NCBI GenBank assembly: GCA_964023275.1
Contig: OZ029914.1
Location: 31,689,351 to 31,753,350, forward strand
Direction of reading: 5' to 3'
Length of the DNA: 64,000 bases
From: Norana najaformis
Lineage: Eukaryota; Annelida; Clitellata; Crassiclitellata; Hormogastridae
Positions within the stretch are counted from its first letter, which is position 1. Each line of letters begins with the position of its first letter. Shown here in pieces: positions 36,385 to 47,680 of this stretch. The notes below the pieces were generated by a model. That model was given only the letters and a program-made list of their open reading frames with translations. It did not search any database and was not told the origin of the DNA. Made by a program: the position numbers and the translations under genes.

Positions 36385-36553
36385 TGCATAATTATTAGCA
36401 TCTATGCTGCATATCTTAAGATCCTAACGTGCTACACAAAATCTGACTTCAGATTTGGAATCAGCAGATTAGATTTAGTGTAGTAGACATAACATATGCC
36501 TAGCAGCAGGCGAAAATTTTTTTCGTGTGATCCAGTGTTATATGTATACGAAG
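36385..36553 (-). repeat. Right inverted repeat of the 34-36.5 kb element
   Basis: It contains TCTGACTTCAGATTTGGAAT (36442-36461) and TCGTGTGATCCAGTGT (36523-36538), complementary to blocks of the left arm. It lies about 200 bp after the stop codon of the element's ORF. Confidence 0.85.
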
Positions 36554-37392
36554 AGTTTATATGTAAATGAACAGATATGGTTTCAGAGAAGTGTTTGTAA
36601 AGGAATGTAAGGAGCAGCAAGCGCTCGTCTTTGGCTGCTATTTAGCGCCTATCTGTTTATCTGTAGCCAATGATTATTTTTATTTATATACATAGCTTAA
36701 CCGCATACAATGCACACACAAGCTGCTATATAACTGTATATAGCCCATAGTTGCTATAGACATATGGCCTAAATTTAAGTCCGCTGTTGTTTGTGCCATC
36801 AGATGGCGAGACAGATTGACAGATCATGGTGAATATCATCACCTTCGTTGTCATCAGTGACGTCAATGACTGTCGCTGAAAGGCAGACGACGACGCTGCG
36901 CAGAAATGGCAGCTAAATTGGCGCATGCGCGGAAATTGGTTTAGGCTTGTTTTGGTTCTTTGATACTAATAGAGCGATGAATGGCGAAACGGATGAAGGA
37001 CTTGCATAGTAAGAGGAATAAAAACAACAGAATAAGAAATGACGAACAGAGAGGCCTCGAGCCCCATGTGGGCTGAAAAGGCTGACTTGTTGAAAACGGA
37101 TTTGACAGAGAGACGTCCGAGTAATAGACACGCAGAGGGAAATCACGGACAGGGAAACAGCTGTTGAAAGCATCAATTATGTGAAGAAAAGAAGGACCAG
37201 ACAATGCTTTCACCCTGTCCAGCTGTTGATGTCTATATGTGACTTAATCATTTTCGACAAAGAGGTAACGTCGCTGCATTTCAGCGCCCCACAAAACAAG
37301 GTTCGAATTCCAATGAATCTTATAACTACAGTTTGAAATCATGCTAACTCTATAAGATTGGCCACTTCCACCGTATGCCTATTCAACATGCG
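36554..37392. other. Non-coding interval
   Basis: No exon was recognised. The overlapping minus-strand ORFs at 36913-37213 (87 and 90 aa) lie in two frames over the same DNA and show no motif. A B-box-like GGTTCGAATTCC at about 37301 has no A box at tRNA spacing. Confidence 0.5.
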
Positions 37393-37735
37393 GTTGTGCA
37401 GTGGTCCAGTGGTTAGCGCGTTGGACTGTAAACGAAGATGTCGAGGGTTCAAACGCCCACCCGGCGGAAAAACGTTTCGAAACTTCTGTTCCACTTGCAT
37501 ACCGTAGCAAAAATCAAATGGTCTGCAAAGTTCCATTAGAATACATTAAACAAATAATTATGATATTAGGTAACCTTTGCGGTGATCTTTTAAAAATAAT
37601 TTTCTATGGGGGTTTATGGGTTCTTTACTCCGCCCCTACCGCACTTGGGTGGTGCCAGTTCCAAACCTGAATAAAGGAAGAGAGCGACGCTAATCATCTT
37701 TGTTATGACACAGCATCGTTAAAGAGAAACTACCC
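37393..37735 (+). mobile_element. tRNA-derived SINE, near full length
   Basis: The head has A box TGGTCCAGTGG and B box GGTTCAAACGC at tRNA spacing. The central segment CCACTTGCATACCGTAGCAA aligns with the SINE at 12815. A tail block, TTGGGTGGTGCCAGTTCC with AAACCTGAATAAAGGA, is shared with the 3' copy at 40715. Together the copies define a SINE of roughly 300-340 bp. Confidence 0.82.
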
Positions 37736-38394
37736 CTCTATGGGGTCTCTTTGGGCAGAAGTTCCCCTTTGATGAAGTGCCTGGCAGCAGAAGTGTGGAC
37801 AGTCTATTAGCGCAAGTGTTGGTGCCAGACTTGGAAAGCAGACGTGTATGAAGTGTTAAATGTTAACAGCCAATTCCTTTATCGTTCTTTTGGATTATTC
37901 ATGCCCTGCTGCAAAACCTGTTATTCTCGATCAGTTTTTATGTTTCTTCATAATTTTGTGCCATCAGCAAACATCTTTACTCCACAGCAGACGAAACTTT
38001 TTTGAATGGTTTAAATTTTCGAAACTGGACGAATCACTTATTAAGTTGACTGATTCTGCTGGTAGGCCTAACTTTGGTGTTGTCTTTACTAGTGATGCAA
38101 ATTTATGCTAATTTACCGGTAAATATTTTTGCGGTAAAAAAATCCGGATTTTTCCCCGATCGCAGTGGTAAAATAAATAAAAATGCGTTCACAAGTAGTA
38201 AAGAACGATTTAAGTGACGTAATCCCTTGGTTATGTCAAACACATAAGTTTAGTTAGTTATAAATTACAGTGAAATATTGAGATGAACAGTAACAGTGAT
38301 CCAGTATTGACTTGCTAACCAGAGTTTGTTTCCACATCATAAATTCTTATTATGTACAAAAGTCTGTATTCATCTACTGTCTCAGTATTATCGC
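37736..38394. other. Non-coding interval
   Basis: The ORF at 37860-38111 has no recognisable family motif. No structured repeat was seen. Confidence 0.45.
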
Positions 38395-38570
38395 TGTTCA
38401 ACTAGATCATCTGACTGCCTTTCACTATCTATACCCCAAAGACTAGAAGTTTCCTTGTTAAATGAGCTTTTTCAGCTACTGTGCCTAGATTTTGGAATTC
38501 TCTCCCTGTATTTGTTGTTCTGCTCAGTCGCTTCAGGAGTATTTTCGTTTCCTACTTAAGACTTAATCGT
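38395..38570 (+). mobile_element. LINE ORF2 C-terminal fragment, frameshifted
   Basis: One frame gives STRSSDCLSLSIPQRLE and the next gives SATVPRFWNSLPVFVVLLS. Joined by a frameshift, they match the conserved RS...L.VP.....F...P.LWN.LP block of CR1/L2-like reverse transcriptases. Confidence 0.7.
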
Positions 38571-39204
38571 ATTGTTTATCCACCACAGGCTGTCTCCTTG
38601 TCTTGGTGGACTGACCTGGTTTTGCTGCGTCATCGGTTGATTCCTTGTGCACTAGATACCGGCGCTGTAGAAGTTACAAATTCATTTTTAATTTTTATAG
38701 AACTTTTTAAAAATTAAATCCGGTATTTCTTTTATGTAGGTCAGAGGTCACCAAGGAAACGATACGCTGACAACAATATCAGATTACTGCAAATCTAAGC
38801 CGACTATAACAACCGAGACTTTATCAGTTATTTATCTGCGCGGGATTGCTCACGACGTTTCGTATTAGCTCGCTTATGCAAACTGCTTTTTATTTCAATT
38901 TAGCATTACAAATTATGTTCACAAGAGTTAAAAACGTGTGAAATATCTTCTTCATCGCGTATTTGTTAAATATGGGGATTATTGGCCGGAGGTTTTAAAA
39001 TGGGGTTATTTTCCTGATGGGTTATTGCCCATGGGGTTATTACCTTAGAACCTAGTATATACCATAATATACAGGCCCAAAATAGAGGCTTAATAATTAT
39101 ATAGGCCTAATATGGAGTATTCAGGCATAACATGCAATCGTAATCAATATATAGGCCTGCCTTGCAGGCCTAATATAGGCCTTACATGCAGACATCATTT
39201 TATA
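38571..39204. other. Non-coding interval with TAGGCCTA-type motifs
   Basis: It contains a GGGGTTATT-rich stretch at about 38970-39045 with internal repetition (ATGGGGTTAT repeated), and one TAGGCCTA octamer plus near-matches at 39100-39185. No exon was recognised. Confidence 0.5.
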
Positions 39205-39475
39205 TAATCGTAATCGTAATCGTAATCCCGAGATTTCTATACAGCACCCAAAGAAAGCCAAGTCACGGTGACCATCTTATTCACAGGCCCTCAGTCAAAA
39301 AATCGATAGGCAAAAGTGTTTGGTTCCAGGTCAAGTCGAGATCCAAGAGTCAGGCAGAGAGACAGCGTGCCATGGCAGCTAAGGTGGGTGATGTTTGGGA
39401 TTGGAGCGGAAAGAGGGATAAGAGGAAGCAGGAAAGTCAGGATAGGATCTGTGAAAGAGGAATATAGAAGCCTAA
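39205..39475 (-). mobile_element. Interspersed repeat family A, copy 6 (long)
   Basis: It has a perfect (CGTAAT) run, CCCGAGATTTCTATACAGCA, GGCCCTCAGTCAAAAAATCG, GGTTCCAGGTCAAGTCGAGA and the far block GTCAGGATAGGATCTGTGAA. The ORFs here are translations of the repeat. Confidence 0.85.
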
Positions 39476-39589
39476 TATATAAGCTTTATGCGCAGTGCTA
39501 ATAGATAGACTGAATACACAAGCCTAAGTTTTCTTTGCTTGTATCTTACTTTATAATGTCTGGCTACAAACATATATTGTCTTCTGGGT

Positions 39590-39812
39590 GCTTCGATCGC
39601 TTATACCGCATCAATTCCAAACACCATCCACAATAGCCGTCTGACTGTCTGCCTGCCTGACCCTTGGATCTTGACTTGGAACCGAATCTGACCCTTCTTG
39701 CCAATCGAAGTTGTTTTGACTGAGCGCCTGTAAGTAAGCTGGTAACCACGACTTAGCTCTTGTTGGACGCTGAAGAAATCTCGAGTTACAATTACGATTA
39801 CCACTGATGGGC
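39590..39812 (+). mobile_element. Interspersed repeat family A, copy 7 (inverted to copy 6)
   Basis: It carries the complementary sequence of copy 6, from CCAAACACCATCCACAATAG through TTGTTTTGACTGAGCGCCTG to CTCGAGTTACAATTACGATT. The two copies face each other with a ~115-bp gap and could form a hairpin in RNA. Confidence 0.85.
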
Positions 39813-40714
39813 ACATACTGTGTTTGTTTGATGAGTTGTATCTTGCAGACAATAGGAACCTGGACGTTAGGAACTTTGCAGGCATTAGGCCTATAGAACC
39901 TCTAGGCTGTGAATGATCCTTATCTAAGTAGGCTTACAAATGGTCCAGGGCTTAAATAATTAAGAACCCACGGAATTTTGCTTGTAGACATCGAGTCTGA
40001 GATAAGTATCTACACAATCGCATCAAGTGTATACTTTGCGACGTATACCGATATAAAAAGGAAGATGGGAGGGAAAAGAATGGGGATAGGGTGGCGAATT
40101 AGATGGAAGAGGGGTAGGAGAGGTGTGGGAGCCTATTGGTTAAGACAAGCAGCAAAACAATTACGTTTTATCGTTCTTCAGACGAAGGTTGAGCGCAGAT
40201 AAGTTAAGCCAGAAGAGCCGAAAAGACGCCAACAACAAAAATCTAAACAATACATAAAAGATATATACGTATCTATAGGCTACTATAGGGCTATTCGTAT
40301 TTGTATATATATATATATAAATGCATATACACACGCAAATATAACACGCAAATATATATAATATATATATATGAAATGCATATACACACGCACATATAAC
40401 ACGCAAATATATATTATATATATATACAGTATAGACGACCGATTGGTTACATACAGATACCCTTAATTTCAATTAACATCTCATGTTGACCATCGTCTCG
40501 TATACGTAGACGTCGTTAAAATTTGACTTTTGCATCTCGTGCAGTTTATATTGCATCCATAAAGCACGAGTGCGCATGCGTCCGAAGCTTCTACCGAGAG
40601 GTCGCGATGGACATAAGAATCCAACTCGCCTTTGACAGGTCGTCCAAAGTAGGCGCTATGTAAATATCCAGACATATAAACACACACACGTGCACACATA
40701 TATAACTTCGCCAC
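39813..40714. other. Non-coding interval with a TATA-rich duplication
   Basis: At 40316-40430 a ~55-bp unit containing GCATATACACACGCA and ATATAACACGCAAATATATA is present twice, separated by pure TA runs. No gene was recognised. Confidence 0.5.
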
Positions 40715-40830
40715 TGCTTTTAGTTGGGTAGTGCCAGTCCCAAGCCTGGATAAAGGAGGAGGGCGACGTCAACGGCCTTTGGTGCAATAAGATGTCATTA
40801 AACATGACTTAAATGAAACTACTACTACTA
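40715..40830 (+). mobile_element. 3' half of the 37393-type SINE with (ACT)n tail
   Basis: It reads TTGGGTAGTGCCAGTCCCAA, GCCTGGATAAAGGAGGAGGG and AAGATGTCATTAAACATGAC, ending in AAACTACTACTACTA. It matches the 3' part of the SINE at 37393 and shows its tail. Confidence 0.72.
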
Positions 40831-41129
40831 ATCGATATTTTCCGCTCCTCAGATTCAGGTGAACTGACATCGAACGGGTTGCAAATGCTTTAAATGAATA
40901 AAATTAAATAAATAAAAATACATACATACATAACTACGTAAATACAAACCATATGGTGTCCTCATTTTTTCTTAAATGTAAAGTCTCACTCTCCTTTGAC
41001 CCACTAATGCCATTTGGAAAATTTCAGAAAATTTGGAAAATATTTGGAAGTCCCTCAAGGTTACTGAATATCTAAACATTCTTCAATTTGGCACGATGCT
41101 TGCCAGTTTTAGACAAAGTTTTACGAATT

Positions 41130-41725
41130 AACTGCTGAATTAATGAGGACAGTTTTGGGATTATTGGAAAGTCTTTAGATTATAGATGCTATCAATCACT
41201 TTCCCGCGTTGTTGCAGAATTGACTACTTGGCTGACCTTCTTCCAAATTGTAGACATTGATGCTTTCTTGATCTCCGTCTTGAAGCCTGGAAGAAGACCT
41301 TGACTGTGTTTGTAGCGTCTTGTTACACTTTATGGTCTTAGTAAGAAGAAATTTTTAAAAGTTGAACTTAGAAAAAGAGTTTCACTTAAGCAATAGTGAA
41401 AACCTAGATATTGTTTAAATTTCCGTTAGACCGTCACGGTTGCACTTAATGAACTCTCCTCTATGTTATTCTATGACTTACAACAGATGCTGTTTCTGTA
41501 ATTCATCCTTTGTGATATTGGCGTTGAATGTCTGGATTGGAACTACACCACATTAGCACAGTCAAGGTCTTCTTCCAGGCTTCAACACGGAGATCAAGAA
41601 AGCATCAATGTCCACAGTTTGGGAGAAGGTCAGCAAAATAATCAATTCTATAACAAAGCGGGAAAGTGATTTCAGCAAATGTTCACCTCGATCGAATTTA
41701 GCCGAAATCACAAACTGTACTTCTC
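41130..41725. repeat. Fold-back inverted repeat (arms about 100-170 bp, loop about 250 bp)
   Basis: The segment at 41212-41310 (for example GACATTGATGCTTTCTTGAT and GAAGCCTGGAAGAAGACCTT) recurs as its reverse complement at 41563-41655. Similarity extends outward more weakly, for example AATCACTTTCCCGCG against CGGGAAAGTGATT, towards 41130 and 41725. The loop has no recognisable ORF. It could be a MITE-like or fold-back element. Confidence 0.82.
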
Positions 41726-42805
41726 AGTTAGATACAGAAGCTTTAAGGGGAGAGAGAGAGAGAGAGGAAGGGGGAGAGACAGCGAGAGCGATAGACGGAG
41801 AGACAGACAGACAGATGCTAGACTTTGGCTGATGTACCAAGAATGCGTTTCATCGTCCTCAAGCCAGCGGCCTACAGCGTTTGATCACCATATTTGTGCA
41901 GTCATTGCATTAGCAGGGTATCACTGATCGGGGTGTCTGTGACAGTTCTGGATGTGAACACTGCTGAATGTAAATATAAACAACAAATCTCCTGAATCGC
42001 TGAATTCCATGCATTTCACTTGCCGTAAGTTGTAGGCCTAGTACAGTTTTACTGCCTTCCAACAGTAGACCTATCTCTGTATTCAACGAATAGATAGCCT
42101 TCGCCATCCAACATGTTCGGTGTACGACACCAGGATTATGGGTCACATACGTTCTGTCTAACCCACCAAGATTGATCGACTTTATGCCATACGCGTTCAC
42201 ACATTCCTGGATTCGTTGAAAGTGAAATCGTTAAATCACTCGAGACATGTCTGACTCTCATTATAGGCTATGGAAGGTCTATTTTCCGCCAAGTATATAA
42301 TTATATACTTTATATAAACGTATTTTCTGCCTACAGGCAACCGACATCGACTATATTATAACAATTTAGTCGCGCCGATAGGTAGAGTGTCACCCTATCC
42401 AGTGTAACAATAGATGTTGTATAATGAGCAGGTCGTTAACTGAGGTTTATACATGACGACACCTGCGTTATATGTAGTACATGATACTGACCAATAGGCC
42501 TACCTGTTGTGAAACGGACAGAGAAAGTTGCACGTGTGAAGAGCTCTTTGAAGAAGACGCCTGGATTAGACGCCGCCATGCAGTCATCATCATCTCATCA
42601 AAGATGAAAATGCCGGATGTGCTTTTGCTGTAATCCAATCCTGACTTGTGTTCCACTAATTGGCATGTTTTGAATTTCCGTGTTAGGCCTACATGATGAA
42701 AAGGGAAATAAGATATACACATATCTTATTCCTTATGTATATATATATATATCTTATAAGATATAAGCACACGTATATTAGTTAATTAGTTGATTATCTA
42801 GGCAT
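41726..42805. other. Non-coding interval
   Basis: A GA-rich tract lies at 41745-41815. No exon was recognised. The minus-strand ORFs at 41910-42200 and 42468-42722 carry no family motif. Confidence 0.45.
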
Positions 42806-42860
42806 TTGATATAGCGCCTTTTATGTACCTCACAAAAGCGCTGCCTACACTAGCCTAATG
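42806..42860 (+). repeat. Interspersed repeat family D, copy 1
   Basis: The phrase ATATAGCGCCTTTTATGTAC then CTCACAAAAGCGCTGCCTAC also occurs at 60042 with three or four changes. Short copy of an unidentified element. Confidence 0.6.
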
Positions 42861-43007
42861 ATGTTAAATCTAATTAAAAACAGAAAGTTCGTCAGCAAAC
42901 AAAACAATGCACAGATAACGAGAAGAGTCACCAGTGGAGGGCTCACCCACGCACACACGTAGAGCCCAAACAACGGATTCCTATTTGACAGTTGACAAAA
43001 TGTTCAG

Positions 43008-43080
43008 AGTAAATAAGCTGGTTCCAGCAACTTAGCTTTTATTGGGCGCTGTAGAAATCTCGAGATTACGATTACGATCT
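43008..43080 (+). mobile_element. Interspersed repeat family A, copy 8 (3' end only)
   Basis: It has AATAAGCTGGTTCCAGCAAC, GGGCGCTGTAGAAATCTCGA and ATTACGATTACGAT. Only the 3' 70 bp remain, which is 5' truncation as expected for a retroelement. Confidence 0.78.
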
Positions 43081-45667
43081 GCACCAGGCTGTCATATCCC
43101 AAAAAATAAATGATCACACTTCATTAGACTTAGACCCCTACAGGACAAAATAATGCAAATGCATGTATGGCAACATTTATATAGCAACTTTTAAAACCTC
43201 TCAAAGGCCCCAACATATAGATACAGTATATACATGTACTATGCGCCTATATATTTAGATGCATGTACTATATGTAGAGGCCATATATATATATATACAT
43301 ATATATATATAGGCCTATGTGTTGTTTGATTGTAAGCGCTTTGTGTCGTTATGGCTGTCTGTTTATAACAGACCGGCTTTGAAGAATGAACTGACCTGGT
43401 TTTTCATTTCCTTTGATCCCCGGAGGTCAACTCAAAACTGTGCCGGAATAATTGACTCGACGTCCAAACTACGCCGTTCATAGCAGCGAATCGAACCCGA
43501 ACCTTATCAATATGCATGAGTTTTTGGTCCATTTACGTCGCAATCTGCAAATGTTTATTATAGTTAGAGATGTCCATAAGCAACATTAAATTTCAATAAT
43601 ACAATTTCACTTCTACGAATCAAGCGTGGCAATTGAATGTCAGGATTTATGGTTTCTCAATTTACATCACTGCCAAGCGCATAGAGTCTGAAAACCAGGG
43701 TTCTGTATGTGGGGCCTACTAATAGCCTAACCTCTTCTGGCAAGTCGCAGATACCCTTACTTCTCCCGAGGCAATTTTATGGCAAAATAACTGTAAGGGC
43801 GGCGTCACCGAAATAGGCCTACCTAATGGGAAGGAGGCATGCAGAGCAACAGAAGCAGCATGCAAAGTATGGAGTGCTTCTCCTTGATCGTCCAATGTAT
43901 TGGCTAAGATAAGAAGAGAAAGGCAGTATAGATTGCTCCTGCATAAGTATTTCGATTTCTCGATTTCTATCTACCCATTGATTGTTTGCTCATAATTTTT
44001 ATAAACCGGCAGAAAAGTGTTAAGATAATCTAATACAAAAGACTACCTTTATCTGAAATCTACATTTATTTAAAACCTAAAATTAGTCAATTAAAATTAA
44101 CTGAAACTTTGACTGAGTTCATTGTATGTTTCATATATATTTTTCAACATGGGCAATTATGTTTAACCAGACATCCAACCAGACTACCAGAATGAAACAG
44201 AAATCCGACTAAAACACGAAACGTTTAGGCCATATTCCTTACTATGTACGAAAGTCGTGTCATATTTTCACATAGACCTTGTGTTTTGTTTTTAAAAATT
44301 CTGACAGGTTCAAGCTATTTACGGAACCAAGGACATCAAATGACTTCCAAAATTTGAAGGGAAGTTTCACGCACTTACTACGCAGATAACTAGCGTTGTG
44401 TTTATGTAGGGCATTGTAGGCCATAGATAACTAGCATTGTGTATATGTAGGGCATAGGTAGCCCACAAAAACGCGTGTGTTCGAGATAAGCCACGATAAC
44501 AGTCCAACGATTGAGTGCCACCTCAGAACGAAACAGACTAGCCTTGTTGCGATCTCTGAATTAAGGTTTAATCTCGAATCCGTAACCTCAAAACCAACCT
44601 TGAATAAAAAAAACTACCTTAAAGCTTAACCACTCCCTTATAGTCATATGGGCCTATATACCTAAACTGCATACGTTTAATAAAATTTATAAAACCTTGG
44701 CTATTTTCTTGCTGCGGATTTACATTTGTTCGAAGATTAATCAACAATAAAGACTACAAGACCTCTATATTATCAACTCATCCAGTGTAGGCTGTTAGAA
44801 AGCTACAAATACAAGCATATGACCAATAGGCTATTGTGAAAATTTAATTTAGTTTTCTAATTAAAATGCGCATCAAATTCACCTCAACATTTGAAAAATT
44901 GTAGAACGCAGAATTATAATTTATAAATTTATAAATTTATATTTTTAAATACAGCACGACATTGCATATTGCAAGCTGTTAGCCTAATGAGTTAATGAAT
45001 TTTTGTTTGTCTATACTCCCGCCTGAAACCATTAGATGATTAGAATATAGGCCTAATGGTTATGACGACTGCGCTATAAATCTAACCGTCACCACATATT
45101 TCGCCTTTGGCGGCTCTGTTAGCTCTGTATCACTTTAACTTTGCAGTTTATAAAGGTCTACACGTACACAAATAGGCCTACATAAGTTTACACAACTTTT
45201 GATTAAACTATAGACTACGGTATAGCAAGTCGCAATTTACAGGCTCATAGGATTATTGGAATGTATATATGAGGAGGGTTGCTAGCCTATTTATCGCCAA
45301 AGGAATGACGTTCATGCAACCTAGAACAACAACCGTCGTAATCCGGTCAGTTGATGGCACAGCATAAACGAAATGGCACATAGATCAAGCCGTCCCTCTA
45401 CCCCAGAGCACCCTTGTCTCAGGGTTTAATCATACATAATCCTAGTCAAATAATTATAGAAGCTCCCATGTATATGTATATACGTCGTTCACCAAAATTT
45501 CCAATTTCCGCTCTCCCATGTACCGCAATATTTCTTTAAGCAAGTCCCAAAACAAAACATTATTACTGATTACTCAATATGACGGCGTTATGATGATTAT
45601 CCACCATTAACCAAAACAAGGTAAAGATAGGGAGGGGGATTGGCAATCATTCAACCTGGAGACCCTT
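43081..45667. other. Non-coding interval
   Basis: About 2.6 kb with no recognisable exon. It holds a ~40-bp duplication at 44387-44460 (AGATAACTAGC...GTGT..ATGTAGGGCAT twice), TA-rich runs at 43285-43310 and three exact TAGGCCTA octamers. No RNA gene was found. Confidence 0.5.
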
Positions 45668-46170
45668 CAACCTGAACTGGTTTCTATAGATCGCTTACTA
45701 CATCAGCTACTCATACGAAATATTTCTATTAATCTGAATTGGCTTCTAATAAATCGCTTACTACATCAGCTACTCATACGAAATATTTCTATTAATCTGA
45801 ATTGGCTTCTAATAAATCGCTTACTACATCAGCTACTAATACGAAATATTTCTATTAATCTGAATTGGCTTCTAATAAATCGCTTACTACATCAGCTACT
45901 AATACGAAATATTTCTATTAATCTGAATTGGCTTCTAATAAATCGCTTACTACATCAGCTACTAATACGAAATATTTCTATTAATCTGAATTGGCTTCTA
46001 ATAAATCGCTTACTACATCAGCTACTCATACGAAATATTTCTATTAATCTGAATTGGCTTCTAATAAATCGCTTACTACATCAGCTACTAATACGAAATA
46101 TTTCTATTAATCTGAATTGGCTTCTAATAAATCGCTTATACATAAGCTACTAATACGAAATATTTTAATT
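45668..46170 (+). repeat. 63-bp tandem array, 8 copies
   Basis: The unit begins CTGAATTGGCTTCTAATAAA and ends TACGAAATATTTCTATTAAT, with a period of exactly 63. The first and last copies are diverged. Internal copies differ mainly at one site (TACTCATACG against TACTAATACG). There are no unique spacers, so it is a satellite-like array, not CRISPR. Confidence 0.95.
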
Positions 46171-46517
46171 AATCGTCGGCGACTGCTTGCTTAGTGAGTC
46201 GCCTATATGCACTTGCCTTCTCTCTAGATCTGTGCTTAACTGACACCTTGCCACCCGCTGCACTAAGGACATCGTTAATCCCAGATTTTAAGTCTGATAC
46301 AAATGATAGCCAGCGTATGCCCCGCTGGGTTCAGTTAAATTGCGCCTAACCCCACAAATCGACTTGGTTGATGGGGATCCTGCTTTAAACCTACGAGCGA
46401 AAGGCAGTGCTGAATCGATTAATAGATGTTATCCAATGTTACCTAATACTTAATGCAGTCTGAACTGAACTGACCCACAGCCCTTTGAAGATGTTCATAA
46501 AATGGCGATTTATATAC

Positions 46518-46690
46518 ATATATGCATGCATACATACATACATACATACATACATGCATACATACATACATGCATACATACATACATGCATACATACATA
46601 CATGCATACATACATACATACATACATACATACATGCATACATGCATGAATGCATGCATGCATGCATAAATACATATTTACATACATGTT
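46518..46690 (+). repeat. (CATA)n/(CATG)n microsatellite
   Basis: Long imperfect tetranucleotide array; the Tyr/Met/Cys/His-rich ORFs on both strands are repeat artefacts. Confidence 0.95.
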
Positions 46691-46739
46691 TATTTTCATA
46701 CTTACATACATGCAATCGTTTTAGTTAGCTGGCGCCTAA

Positions 46740-46835
46740 ATGGCACTTGTATATTGCGCCTCTCACAGAACAAACTAATCGGGGGCTTTTCGATGTTTCT
46801 GGTGCTAGCGATGATGGTGATGATGTCGTAGCTAA
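46740..46835 (+). repeat. Dispersed duplication, copy 1 (second copy at 47295-47375)
   Basis: ATGGCACTTGTATATTGCGC and GGGGCTTTTCGATGTTTCTG, then GTGCTAGCGATGATGGTGAT, recur 550 bp downstream with few changes. Element class unknown. Confidence 0.75.
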
Positions 46836-47294
46836 AATGGATTATACATTTAAAATTGCACAATGGAAAACAGGGCTCGAATTCAGTTCTCGAATGTTCT
46901 GCAAAGTAAGCGACATATTTATGAAAGGCGCCTACGTCCTAATATAAATTTTGTAGTATACAAGATTCATTGTATTCTAAACATTGTACTCAGAGGTTTT
47001 GTCTAGGAATGGCGCGAACTATCGACTGAGGAACATGAAAGTCCAGACTGGTGCGTGGGACCGGAACTCTTCTGTACCTTTGGGCAACATATAGAGATGG
47101 GTTTCAGCTGACGGCGAGATAAGGAAAAAGAAGGACCTGAGGAACAGAGGAAGAAGATGAATGCGTAAGAAGTGAAGAGTAGGAGAAGAAAAGCAATCGT
47201 AATGGCATATTGTTATTGCAATTGATTTGTGACTTCTAAGATGGCGATCATTATACTCGTAATTAATTATGCTGATTCGTATTTTGTCTATTTA

Positions 47295-47375
47295 TATGGC
47301 GCCTGTAACATAACAAACTAATCAGGGGCTTTTTTCGATGTTTCTGGTGCTAGCGATGATGGTGATGATGTTGTA
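47295..47375 (+). repeat. Dispersed duplication, copy 2
   Basis: It starts ATGGCGCCTGTAACATAACA and contains the same GATGTTTCTGGTGCTAGCGA block as the copy at 46740. It runs directly into an ATC triplet tract. Confidence 0.75.
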
Positions 47376-47429
47376 GATGCAGATGATTCATCGTCATCAT
47401 CATCATCATCGTCGTCGTCATCATCATCA

Positions 47430-47680
47430 TCATAATCGTAATTCCGAGATTTCTACAGCGCCCAACGAAAGCCGCGCTGCGGGGACCAGCTTATTCATAG
47501 GCGCTCAGTCAAAACAAAATCGACAGGCAAAAAGGGTTCGGTTCCAGGTCAAGATCCAAAAGACAAGCCGAGAGACAATGTGGCAGCTAAGGGGGGATGG
47601 TGTTTGGAGTTGGAGAGGAGAGAGAGAGACAAGAGGAAGAAGGGGTGTCAGGATAGGATCTGTGAAAGAGGAAGACCATC
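47430..47680 (-). mobile_element. Interspersed repeat family A, copy 9 (long, well preserved)
   Basis: It starts with ATAATCGTAATTCCGAGATT, has TCTACAGCGCCCAACGAAAG, GGTTCGGTTCCAGGTCAAGA and GGATAGGATCTGTGAAAGAG, and is flanked on both sides by ATC triplet runs. The 160-aa plus-strand ORF across it combines the repeat with the triplets and is not a gene. Confidence 0.85.

Larger units (their letters stand above)
34111..36553 (+). mobile_element. 2.4-kb inverted-repeat DNA element carrying one broken zinc-finger-type ORF
   Basis: Imperfect inverted repeats of about 150 bp bound a single open frame preceded by its own CRE-like site and TATA box. The layout is that of a small cut-and-paste DNA transposon. 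I found no transposase signature I can name, so the class is open. Exact termini and a target-site duplication could not be fixed by eye, so the coordinates mark the extent of the visible inverted repeats. Confidence 0.72.

Noticed and set aside
37261-37320. Candidate tRNA around GGTTCGAATTCC
   Set aside because: No A box at the right distance and no acceptor stem.
45668-46170. CRISPR-like direct repeats
   Set aside because: Contiguous 63-bp units without unique spacers in a eukaryotic genome; a tandem satellite-like array.
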